Made by a program: the position numbers and the translations under genes
The notes under the pieces: generated by a model
What the model was told of the DNA's origin: nothing
The model's database searches: none
The model's input: the letters and a program-made list of their open reading frames with translations, nothing else
NCBI GenBank assembly: GCA_026710525.1
Contig: JAPOQT010000202.1
Coordinates: 1 to 6,639 of the forward strand
Length of the DNA stretch: 6,639 nucleotides
Source: Pseudomonadota bacterium
GTDB lineage: Bacteria; Bdellovibrionota_B; Oligoflexia; Oligoflexales; Bin106
Reading direction: 5' to 3'
Shown here: one piece after another, positions 1 through 5,586 of the stretch
How the letters are laid out: each line of letters begins with the position of its first letter
How positions within the stretch are numbered: the stretch's first letter is position 1

Positions 1-64
1 GAAAACATTTTTTAATTGGATTAGAGAAATAGCCTGACAATGCCGGTTTTTTCAGCTACAAACA

Positions 65-123
65 AAATAGGGTGATGAATCTGGAATGTCTAAAAGTAAC
101 ATTTCAGACCTTTCACCCTATTT
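65..123. terminator. Long two-part hairpin, probable bidirectional terminator
   Basis: An 11-bp perfect outer stem (AAATAGGGTGA at 65-75 with TCACCCTATTT at 113-123) encloses a 4x4 internal loop. Inside it is a 10-bp inner stem (80-89 with 99-108, one G-U pair) and a 9-base loop. Read on the - strand, the stem ends in TTTTGTTTG, a reasonable U-rich tail, and it lies 32 bases past the stop of the lipoprotein gene. On the + strand it is followed by TATTTATATAG. Its place between a - strand gene and a possible + strand gene end at the left edge suits a shared terminator. That function is inferred; the pairing is visible directly. Confidence 0.55.
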
Positions 124-155
124 ATATAGTTAATTAAAGGTATAGTCAGCTCTCG

Positions 156-374
156 TTAATCAACATTACTATTTTGATTTAGGCAAAGATCATCGAAGCG
201 ATTATTTTCGGTGCTATCATAAACGTCATGACAAAGCCCAGAGTAGAGCCCAGTGGTGACATCAGCTGATTTTTTTTCAGCAGATGTTGTCGTGGTGTCA
301 CTATCGCCACAAGAAAAACAGAGCCCTAGTAGGGCAAACATAAAGACACGGGTTAGTAGGTTAAAGTATTTCAT
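156..374 (-). CDS. Small putative lipoprotein, 72 aa, unknown function
   Basis: The product is not recognised. The N-terminus is a typical export signal: a short polar/basic start (K2, R9), a hydrophobic core at residues 10-20, then Cys22 in the context C-F-S-C-G. This resembles a lipobox, but Cys at -3 and Phe at -2 are less usual than Leu and Ala/Ser. The predicted mature part is about 51 residues. It opens with a Thr/Ser-rich acidic linker (residues 23-41) and carries two further cysteines, C48 and C64, 16 residues apart, which could form a disulfide in the periplasm or outside the cell. Asp24 two after Cys22 could favour inner-membrane retention under the E. coli +2 rule only if it sat at +2; here +2 is Gly23, so no such signal is seen. 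The ATG at 374-372 is supported by GGAGGGA (391-385 on the - strand), 10 bases upstream. No partner gene is next to it on the same strand, and a long hairpin follows it. Confidence 0.75.
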   Translation of the reverse strand: MKYFNLLTRVFMFALLGLCFSCGDSDTTTTSAEKKSADVTTGLYSGLCHDVYDSTENNRFDDLCLNQNSNVD

Positions 375-724
375 AAGAAATTCGTCCCTCCAAAATTAAA
401 AAATAAACAAATGTACACTCAGATATACATATACCGATAAGACTAGTGATAGAATGAAAGTATTAGGTTTGAAATAGAGCACAATACCCGATGAGATTAT
501 GGTGGTCAGAAAGATGAAAAACGCTCATAATGGGGAAGTCTCTAATCCTGATTGTTTGGATTATTGCCTCAATGTACCTCATTTCGTCGGTATTATAAGG
601 GAGTTAATTAAAAGCTAAAAATAGTATTAATAACAGTTAGTTATACTACCTATCTAGAGAGTCTATAAAAAAGACGAAGGGGAGTGTGGCTAAACAGTGT
701 ACTTGTTTTAAGGAGATTGAGTCA
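375..724. other. Divergent intergenic region, mostly without assigned features
   Basis: This stretch separates the - strand lipoprotein gene from the + strand small membrane-protein gene, so promoters for both should lie here. I found no pair of -35/-10 boxes good enough to call on either strand. TATTAT (591-596) and TATACT (642-647) look like -10 boxes but lack a matching -35. A 39-codon ATG-started ORF occurs at 499-618 on the + strand, ending in residues IIRELIKS, but it has no clear ribosome binding site. No tRNA-like fold, long repeat or strong hairpin was seen. Confidence 0.6.
710..715 (+). promoter_or_regulatory. Shine-Dalgarno that sets the GTG start at 725
   Basis: AAGGAG lies 9 bases before GTG 725-727, a near-ideal spacing. 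The reading frame is open further up to a GTG at 686, but the purine run AAGGGGAG at 677-684 ends only one base before it, too close for normal initiation. The downstream start is therefore preferred. Confidence 0.6.
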
Positions 725-955
725 GTGAATGACATTGTCAATTTTTTTTTCAAGGTTCTTATTCAGGGTGTTGTTTGGACCTTAGTTTTTTCTTTGCCTG
801 CCGGTGGTGGCCAAAATGCTTTTCAGAAGTGTCAATCATTGCTCCTCAATAACCCGGTGGCTGAAGCGATATTGGAATTAGTTCCAGATATACCAGCATT
901 AAAGTTGCCAGATACTAAGTTTCTTGATGAGGAACAACTTGAGTCTTTTGATTGA
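725..955 (+). CDS. Small single-pass membrane protein, 76 aa, unknown
   Basis: The product is not recognised. Starting at GTG 725 gives 76 residues. Residues 4-24 are hydrophobic (FFF at 7-9, then VLIQGVVWTLVFSL with a single Lys10) and would form one membrane segment or an uncleaved signal anchor. They are followed by P-A-G-G-G, which could also be read as a signal-peptidase region. The rest is a soluble tail of about 50 residues with a Leu/Pro pattern (near 44-62) and an acidic C-terminus (DEEQLE at 68-73). A longer form from GTG 686 would add 13 residues including two cysteines, but its ribosome binding site is badly spaced. The gene stands alone, followed by a UUCG hairpin and then def. 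Coding status rests on the open frame, ribosome binding site and membrane-like composition only. Confidence 0.55.
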   Translation: MNDIVNFFFKVLIQGVVWTLVFSLPAGGGQNAFQKCQSLLLNNPVAEAILELVPDIPALKLPDTKFLDEEQLESFD

Positions 956-988
956 AAATCAAAGAAACCATGATAAGTAATAAAGGCT

Positions 989-1009
989 ATAATTCTTCGG
1001 AATTATTTT
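989..1009 (+). terminator. UUCG-tetraloop hairpin after the small membrane gene
   Basis: ATAATTC (989-995) and GAATTAT (1000-1006) pair perfectly over 7 bp around a TTCG loop closed by C-G, the extra-stable cUUCGg tetraloop, and TTT follows. The stem is AT-rich and the T run is short, so termination would be partial at best. A perfect TATAAT (988-993) overlaps the left arm. No good -35 box sits 16-18 bases upstream of it, but it could instead be the -10 box of a promoter for def. Confidence 0.4.
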
Positions 1010-1069
1010 AATCGAGGATGGCCTTAGCATAAAAAGTGGATGTGGAAAACTTAGTAATAAAGGGGTTTT

Positions 1070-1621
1070 ATGGCGCAGATGACGGTGGTGACTTGGCCGG
1101 CTAAAGTATTGGAAACGAAAGCAGATCCGGTATCTGTCTTTGATCATAAACTGGCACAGCTAGCTCAGGATATGCATGCAACAATGGATCATGCCGGTGG
1201 TATCGGGTTAGCAGCCAATCAGGTCGGTGTTCTCAAACGCGTTATCACGATATATATTCCTTTTGAGAATCAACCGAGTAAACCGTGGCATAAGAAGAAT
1301 ATGGCACTCAAAGAATTTTGGCATGACAGAAGATATACCTTCGTTAATCCTAAAATTGTGTCATTTAAAGGACGTCATACTTCCATGGAGGGTTGTTTGA
1401 GTTTTCCTGGACAAATGGATTATGTCAATCGTCACGTGACGATTACCGTTGATTATCAAGATCTCTCTGGTCGTCCCCAGTCCATTGTTTGTGATGGCCT
1501 AATGTCGGTGTGTTTACAACATGAAATCGACCATATTAATGGTACGTTATTTCTTGAGAGAATGAATCAAAAGTCTGCTGAAGGTATTAAAGAAAAGATG
1601 TTGGAAGTGGTTATGGATTAG
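1070..1621 (+). CDS. def: Peptide deformylase
   Basis: The enzyme removes the formyl group from the N-terminal formyl-methionine of nascent proteins in the cytoplasm, using an active-site metal (usually Fe2+). All three family motifs are intact: GIGLAANQ at residues 44-51, EGCLS at 107-111 (Cys109 metal ligand) and HEIDH at 151-155 (His151 and His155 ligands, Glu152 catalytic). At 183 aa it is slightly longer than the E. coli enzyme (about 169). The extra length is mainly between motifs 1 and 2, where residues about 62-89 form a charged segment (P-W-H-K-K, W-H-D-R-R) that makes the motif spacing roughly 18 residues greater than in E. coli. ATG 1070 follows AGGGG with only 4 bases between; ATG 1079 (codon 4) is an alternative with 13. 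The gene lies 6 bases upstream of rpe, probably in one operon. The usual partner fmt is not in the window. Confidence 0.95.
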   Translation: MAQMTVVTWPAKVLETKADPVSVFDHKLAQLAQDMHATMDHAGGIGLAANQVGVLKRVITIYIPFENQPSKPWHKKNMALKEFWHDRRYTFVNPKIVSFKGRHTSMEGCLSFPGQMDYVNRHVTITVDYQDLSGRPQSIVCDGLMSVCLQHEIDHINGTLFLERMNQKSAEGIKEKMLEVVMD

Positions 1622-1627
1622 GTGATA

Positions 1628-2347
1628 ATGACTGATTTTTCCCCGGTGGGCGACAGTGTTGATGGTAAGTCTCCTATTCTGATTGCCCCTTCTCTTTTAG
1701 CGGCTAATTTGTTAAGGATCGAAACAGAATTGGTATCGGCGGAAAAAGGTGGAGCTGATTGGCACCATATTGATGTTATGGATGGTCATTTTGTGGCGAA
1801 CCTCACTTTTGGCCTTCCTTTGATTCGTCAGCTAAAACAAATTTCTTCTTTGCCTTTAGATGTTCATATTATGGTGGCTAATCCTGATGCTGTGAGCTCC
1901 ATGTATCTAAAATCTGGCGCCGATCTTTTAACGTTTCATATCGAAGCCACTCATCATGCCCATAGGCTCGTTGAAATGATTAAAAGTGTGGGTAAAAAAC
2001 CTGGAGTGGCTCTTAATCCGGCAACGCCAGTATCCCAGGTATTTCCTATTTTAGCTGATCTTCATCATGTTTTGCTCATGAGCGTTAATCCTGGTTTTGG
2101 TGGTCAAAAGTTTATTGAATCCACCGTGGCAAAATGTCATGAGTTACAGGCTGAGATTCAACGTCAACACCTTGAAGGTCAGGTATTGATTCAGGTGGAT
2201 GGTGGCATAAGTTCTGAGACGATTGGTGCTATGGCTCATGCTGGTGCTACGGTTTTTGTCGCTGGTTCTGGAATATACGGTTATCATAATCGCAAAGAGG
2301 CTATTTCCCAATTAAGAAGGGAAGCGCAAAAACATCGAGTGTCATAA
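1628..2347 (+). CDS. rpe: Ribulose-phosphate 3-epimerase
   Basis: This is a TIM-barrel enzyme that interconverts D-ribulose 5-phosphate and D-xylulose 5-phosphate in the pentose phosphate pathway. The first strand motif IAPSLLAAN is at residues 19-27. Metal ligands expected in this family are present: His47 and Asp49 in WHHIDVMDG, His80 in DVHIM and Asp191 in VDGGI. The phosphate-binding loop MSVNPGFGGQKF is at 151-162. At 239 aa it is somewhat longer than the usual 220-225, because about 16 polar residues precede the first strand and the C-terminus is slightly extended. The start is ATG 1628; GTG 1622, directly after the def stop, is an in-frame alternative that would add two residues. AGGTG at 1620-1624 overlaps the def stop codon, suggesting translational coupling with def. 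Confidence 0.95.
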   Translation: MTDFSPVGDSVDGKSPILIAPSLLAANLLRIETELVSAEKGGADWHHIDVMDGHFVANLTFGLPLIRQLKQISSLPLDVHIMVANPDAVSSMYLKSGADLLTFHIEATHHAHRLVEMIKSVGKKPGVALNPATPVSQVFPILADLHHVLLMSVNPGFGGQKFIESTVAKCHELQAEIQRQHLEGQVLIQVDGGISSETIGAMAHAGATVFVAGSGIYGYHNRKEAISQLRREAQKHRVS

Positions 2348-2366
2348 TGATGCCTCTGATTTTTTT
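2337..2366 (+). terminator. Weak terminator candidate at the rpe stop
   Basis: GAGTGTCA (2337-2344) can pair with TGATGCCTC (2348-2356), using two G-U pairs and one bulged C around a 3-base loop that contains the rpe stop codon. After three bases comes a run of seven T (2360-2366). The stem is imperfect, so this may only slow or partly end transcription. The much stronger terminator at 2692-2739 may be the real end of the def-rpe transcript. Confidence 0.3.
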
Positions 2367-2413
2367 GTCTGGTGTCGGCAAGAATAGTCGTTTTTTATGA
2401 GTATGTCTGATTG

Positions 2414-2510
2414 ATCATGAGTAAGTATACATAATAACTACTTGATATTATATCTATTTTTTTAGCCTAGACATTCTTAAGCAATAATTGCATAGTTAAG
2501 TACTCATGAT
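2414..2510. repeat. 10-bp inverted repeat pair upstream of the orphan segment
   Basis: ATCATGAGTA at 2414-2423 is the exact reverse complement of TACTCATGAT at 2501-2510. Between them lies AT-rich sequence with a small palindrome GCAATAATTGC (2481-2491), itself flanked by CTTAA and TTAAG. This might be a regulatory structure or chance pairing in AT-rich DNA. No function can be assigned. Confidence 0.3.
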
Positions 2511-2517
2511 TCTTTAA

Positions 2518-2733
2518 GCGCTGTCGAAACACAAAATGGATCAAGGGAGTGTCACGATCCCTGATCTGAATAGGTTACTTCCTAATGCTAACAAAGAAAA
2601 AACGAGTGCTTTTTGTTCCCTGCTCCTGTTCCCTACGTTGTTGTTCCACGCTGAATTAAGACCTGAGTATTTTTCTTTGTAGCGTCAAACTAAAGAGCTG
2701 ACTTGCGCCTCCCTGAAGCAAGTCAGCTCTTTT
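2518..2733 (+). ncRNA. Possible small RNA or 48-aa ORF ending at a strong terminator
   Basis: About 170 bases lie in front of an excellent intrinsic terminator with no long gene. The ends can pair: GCGCT (2517-2521 area) with AGCGT (2681-2685), and ACAAA (2531-2535) with TTTGT (2676-2680). Inside are a hairpin GATC-A-AGGGA (2539-2548) with TCCCTGATC (2558-2566), and TAGG/CCTA around 2571-2584. That is compatible with a structured RNA, but I could not match it to 6S, SRP or other known families. Alternatively the frame ATG 2536 to TAG 2682 encodes 48 aa, with no visible ribosome binding site and a CTG/CTC-rich stretch unlike its neighbours. A third possibility is that it is simply the 3' untranslated part of the def-rpe message. 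No convincing promoter was found just upstream. Confidence 0.25.
2614..2634 (+). repeat. Short tandem direct repeat TGTTCCCT
   Basis: TGTTCCCT occurs at 2614-2621 and again at 2627-2634, 13 bases apart start to start. A partial copy, TGTTCC, follows at 2641-2646. The repeat is pyrimidine-rich and lies in the possible small RNA. It could be a single-stranded binding or base-pairing segment; nothing more can be shown. Confidence 0.5.
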
Positions 2734-2739
2734 CATTTT
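2692..2739 (+). terminator. Strong rho-independent terminator
   Basis: A perfect 15-bp stem (AAAGAGCTGACTTGC at 2692-2706 with GCAAGTCAGCTCTTT at 2718-2732) closes an 11-base loop and runs straight into TTTTCATTTTT. This is the clearest regulatory structure in the window. It ends whatever is transcribed from the left (def-rpe and/or the orphan segment) and insulates the tas-glyQS unit. The A-rich left flank gives a shorter U-rich tail on the - strand, so some bidirectional activity is possible. Confidence 0.92.
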
Positions 2740-2855
2740 TGGTTAGGATACTAGTTACTCGACAGTATATTCATCGCCCTTATCTTCAACATTATTCTCT
2801 GACACAGTAGGTGATCATTCAAATAAGCATCAGCTCTGTGATCACACATTGTTCA

Positions 2856-2884
2856 TTGAATAATATTATGTTAAGTCATATGAT
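2856..2884 (+). promoter_or_regulatory. Sigma70-type promoter for the tas-glyQS unit
   Basis: TTGAAT (2856-2861) and TATGAT (2879-2884) are separated by exactly 17 bases, with an AT-rich spacer. The transcript would start near 2891, giving a leader of about 90 bases before tas. Two copies of GTGATCA (2811-2817 and 2838-2844, the second within the palindrome GTGATCAC) lie just upstream and might be an operator, though TGATCA is common elsewhere in the window. A consensus TTGACA at 2892-2897 has no good -10 partner. Confidence 0.5.
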
Positions 2885-2966
2885 GGTTAAGTTGACATAA
2901 GATAAGACCGTAGTGAATCTTGGTTGTCATGGGCTTTTAGTTATATCGGGGAATCAGAATTATCAT

Positions 2967-2971
2967 GGGAG
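2967..2971 (+). promoter_or_regulatory. Shine-Dalgarno that sets the tas start at 2981
   Basis: GGGAG lies 9 bases before ATG 2981. The frame is open back to a TTG at 2924, which would add 19 residues, but no ribosome binding site precedes it. Tas-family proteins begin at the position given by ATG 2981. Confidence 0.7.
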
Positions 2972-2980
2972 TTGAAGAGT

Positions 2981-4060
2981 ATGCGTAAACATTTGATACC
3001 GCAAACAGATATTTCAGTATCAGAGATATGTTTAGGGACGATGATCTTTGGTGAACAACTTGGCGAAGAAGAATCACTACTCATTATGGATACAGCAATG
3101 AAGGAGTGTGGTATCAACTTTATTGATACCGCAGAGTTGTATCCTGTGCCTCCCAAATCAGCTACCATGGGGCGCACAGATGAGATTATTGGTCGCTGGC
3201 TCCGTGATAACCCATCTTATAAAAATCAAGTGGCTATATGCAGTAAAGTGATCGCATATTCGGCTCAAATGACCCAGTATCGAGGTGGCCCTCGTCCGAG
3301 TCAAGAGCATTTTCGAGCCTCATTAGAGGCGACTTTAGATCGTCTTGGTGTTGATACGATAGACCTTTTTTTGATTCACTGGCCGGCACGCAACACAACC
3401 ATGTTTGGTGAGATGTCGTTTAACCCTAAAAAAGAGAGAACGGAGCTGAGTCACCTGGGCCTTAATTTTCACGAGCAAGCCGAGGCGATGAATGACTTTA
3501 TTAAAGAAGGTAAGATTCGAGCTTGGGGATTATCTAATGAAAACACTTGGGGTGTCATGAGTTTTCTTAAGGTGTGTGAGCAATATCAGTTACAGAAGCC
3601 ATCAATGATACAAAATGCTTATAGTTTGCTCAACCGAGTATTTGAAACAGAACAGTGGGAAATGTGTTTCCGAGAAAACATTGGCTTTATGGCATACTCC
3701 GCTCTAGCTATGGGGCATCTAACCGGTAAGTATTTAGGTGGCGACACCTATCCTCATCTTGAGGGAAAATCATCATCCCGGCTGAGCTTATACAAGGAAA
3801 TGGGACAGAGATACAAGAATCATGCTGTTGAACATGCTGTGAAGGCTTATTCCCAAGTTGCTGTCGAGTATGGTTGTGAACTGACAAATTTAGCCTTAGC
3901 TTTTGTGAATCAAAGACCATTTGTGACTTCTAATGTTGTTGGTGTATCATCTCGGGAAATTCTCCTAGCGAACATGAACTCTCTCTCGATGAAATTAGAT
4001 GATTATTATCTTCGGAAAATTAATCACATCCATCAAAGTTATCCGAGTCCTTGTCCTTAA
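2981..4060 (+). CDS. tas: Tas-family NADP(H)-dependent aldo/keto reductase
   Basis: A 359-aa (alpha/beta)8-barrel oxidoreductase of the aldo/keto reductase superfamily, close in length and pattern to E. coli Tas (346 aa), which was found as a suppressor of tyrosine auxotrophy. Recalled Tas-like segments line up along the whole protein: LGTMIFGEQ (18-26), FIDTAELYPVPP (47-58), IHWP (132-135), GLSNENTWGVM in the middle, IQNAYSLLNR, then LTGKYL. The catalytic tetrad is complete: Asp49, Tyr54, Lys89 and His133. The segment YRGGPRP (100-106) corresponds to the longer loop seen in Tas-type enzymes. The natural substrate is unknown. It probably acts in the cytoplasm on an aldehyde or ketone with NADPH. 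It is first in a + strand unit with glyQS, 34 bases downstream with no terminator between; no functional link between the two is obvious. Confidence 0.92.
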   Translation: MRKHLIPQTDISVSEICLGTMIFGEQLGEEESLLIMDTAMKECGINFIDTAELYPVPPKSATMGRTDEIIGRWLRDNPSYKNQVAICSKVIAYSAQMTQYRGGPRPSQEHFRASLEATLDRLGVDTIDLFLIHWPARNTTMFGEMSFNPKKERTELSHLGLNFHEQAEAMNDFIKEGKIRAWGLSNENTWGVMSFLKVCEQYQLQKPSMIQNAYSLLNRVFETEQWEMCFRENIGFMAYSALAMGHLTGKYLGGDTYPHLEGKSSSRLSLYKEMGQRYKNHAVEHAVKAYSQVAVEYGCELTNLALAFVNQRPFVTSNVVGVSSREILLANMNSLSMKLDDYYLRKINHIHQSYPSPCP

Positions 4061-4094
4061 TCATTAACGGTGACGAGAGTTATTGGGAGTAGTT

Positions 4095-5579
4095 ATGGAT
4101 TTGATGACTAAGGTGGTGTCTTTGTGTAAAAGGCGAGGTTTTGTTTTTCAGAGCAGCGAGATATATGGCGGCTTAAAGTCTTTCTATGACTATGGCCCTC
4201 TTGGTGTTGATTTAAAGAAAAACATTGCCAAACTTTGGTGGGATGACATGGTCGATAACAGAGAGAATGTTGTTGGTCTTGATTCCTCGATTATTATGCA
4301 TCCTCGTGTGTGGCAATCATCTGGTCATGTTAGTAACTTTTCTGATCCTTTGGTTGATTGCTTAAATTGCAAAGCCCGTTTTCGTGGCGACAAACAACCA
4401 TCATTGGCTCCTGGCTCAACTGTGACTTGGCGATCTAAAGCTTCTGGTGATAATAACGTCTTGAAAACAGGTCAGGTTGGTGACCATGGTTACGTATGTC
4501 CAGAGTGCGGTTGTCCTCATTTAAGTCAACCAAGGGATTTTTCGGGGCTATTTAAAACCTTTTTAGGAGCCGTTGATCCTTTGTCATGCATTAACCCAAG
4601 CACACCTCCTTCTCAAGCAGCTATCGACCATCTTCTTAGCCAAACAGTTTATTTGCGGCCGGAAACAGCCCAAGCCATGTTTATCCAGTTTTTAAATGTG
4701 CAAAAATCCATGGGCTTGAAAGTACCTTTTGGTATTGCTCAGCATGGTAAAAGTTTTCGTAATGAAATTGTTGTGGAGCACTTTATTTTTCGTAGCTGTG
4801 AATTCGAGCAAATGGAAATGGAGTTTTTTTGTGAGCCTGGCACTGAAAAAGAGTGGCTTTCTTATTGGTCTGAAAATCGGCTTTCTTGGTACCAAAAATA
4901 TGGGAATCATAGGGATAATTTTAGACTCAGAGCTCATGATAGTAGTGAGTTAGCTCATTATTCTGATGCTTGCTATGACATTGAGTATCAATATCCTTGG
5001 GGTTGGGATGAGCTTGAAGGTGTGGCTTCTCGTGGTGATTATGATCTCCATGCTCATAGTCAAGGTTCAAAAGCAAAACTTAGTTATTTTGATCCTAAGA
5101 AAACAGATCCAGCAACTGGTAAAGTGGGTTGGCGTTATATGCCCAAAGTGATAGAGCCAGCCGCTGGCCTCACTCGGGCATTTCTATGTTTTTTATTAGA
5201 CGCATACTCAGAAAGTCGAGGTGTTACCTCAACAGGAGAAGAAAAAAACAGATTTTTTCTCAACTTACATCCTTTGTTAGCCCCTTATAAAGCGGCTATT
5301 TTACCCCTATCAAAAGATGATGGATTAATGACCTTGGCTCATTCCTTGGGTAAGGAATGGCGCAAAAGTGGCCTCAAGCTTACGGTGGATGGTTACCAGT
5401 CCATTGGTAAAAGATATGCAAAACATGACGAAATAGGCACACCATATGCGGTTACTGTAGATCATCAAAGTCTTGTAGATCATCACGTGACTGTGCGTAA
5501 TCGGAATACGACTCATCAGGTCAGGGTGCCTTTTAAACAAGCACAATTGATGATCACTGAGTCTCTTGAGAGAAGGTAA
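4095..5579 (+). CDS. glyQS: Glycine--tRNA ligase, single-chain (class II, dimeric type)
   Basis: This enzyme charges tRNA-Gly with glycine using ATP. It is the one-chain homodimeric form, not the alpha2beta2 GlyQ/GlyS form, and its 494 aa match the usual 460-510. In order: GlyRS N-terminal signature around residues 15-37 (GGLKSFYDYGPLG); a zinc ribbon C89-x2-C92 ... C135-x2-C138; YLRPETAQ (186-193); motif 2 with Arg222 (FRNE), Arg233 and Glu241 (QME); DIEY..GWDELEG; motif 3 EPAAGLTR (354-361); and a C-terminal anticodon-binding domain from about residue 395 containing SIGKRY and DEIGTP. The motif-2 loop reads VVEH and then SCEFE where recalled Thermus-type enzymes have TPRN and a second Arg (VREFE). 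Start ATG 4095 follows GGGAG (4085-4089). It lies between tas and an unknown 190-aa gene. Confidence 0.96.
   Translation: MDLMTKVVSLCKRRGFVFQSSEIYGGLKSFYDYGPLGVDLKKNIAKLWWDDMVDNRENVVGLDSSIIMHPRVWQSSGHVSNFSDPLVDCLNCKARFRGDKQPSLAPGSTVTWRSKASGDNNVLKTGQVGDHGYVCPECGCPHLSQPRDFSGLFKTFLGAVDPLSCINPSTPPSQAAIDHLLSQTVYLRPETAQAMFIQFLNVQKSMGLKVPFGIAQHGKSFRNEIVVEHFIFRSCEFEQMEMEFFCEPGTEKEWLSYWSENRLSWYQKYGNHRDNFRLRAHDSSELAHYSDACYDIEYQYPWGWDELEGVASRGDYDLHAHSQGSKAKLSYFDPKKTDPATGKVGWRYMPKVIEPAAGLTRAFLCFLLDAYSESRGVTSTGEEKNRFFLNLHPLLAPYKAAILPLSKDDGLMTLAHSLGKEWRKSGLKLTVDGYQSIGKRYAKHDEIGTPYAVTVDHQSLVDHHVTVRNRNTTHQVRVPFKQAQLMITESLERR
5571..5576 (+). promoter_or_regulatory. Shine-Dalgarno inside the glyQS end, sets start at 5587
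   Basis: AGAAGG lies within the last codons of glyQS, directly before its TAA, and 10 bases before ATG 5587. The frame also opens at TTG 5566, inside glyQS, but nothing resembling a ribosome binding site supports that start. The arrangement suggests that ribosomes finishing glyQS help to start the next gene. Confidence 0.6.
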
Positions 5580-5586
5580 ATATCCC

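Noticed and set aside
2..37. Possible last 11 codons of a + strand gene (ending F-N-W-I-R-E-I-A then TGA)
   Set aside because: Another frame also stays open for about 9 codons before a stop, and 11 codons at a window edge cannot establish a gene. It is mentioned only as a possible convergent neighbour of the lipoprotein.
499..618. 39-codon ORF on the + strand in the 375-724 gap
   Set aside because: There is no clear ribosome binding site, it is short, and it has no recognisable motif. It may be chance.
959..1147. 62-aa reading frame on the - strand over the start of def
   Set aside because: It largely overlaps the well-supported def gene and its leader, has no domain-like features and is taken as a shadow.
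2755..2808. Short - strand frame ending in an acidic peptide just before the terminator, seeming like a gene end
   Set aside because: It is interrupted by a stop after about 19 codons and no other frame continues it, so neither a gene nor a convincing pseudogene remnant can be supported.
2892..2920. Consensus TTGACA at 2892-2897 as a second tas promoter
   Set aside because: The bases 16-18 downstream (GAATCT region) match a -10 box poorly; the TTGAAT/TATGAT pair just upstream is better.
4692..5151. Several reading frames of 60-80 codons inside glyQS on both strands
   Set aside because: They lie entirely within a fully intact glycyl-tRNA synthetase gene, and their composition is that of out-of-frame translation.
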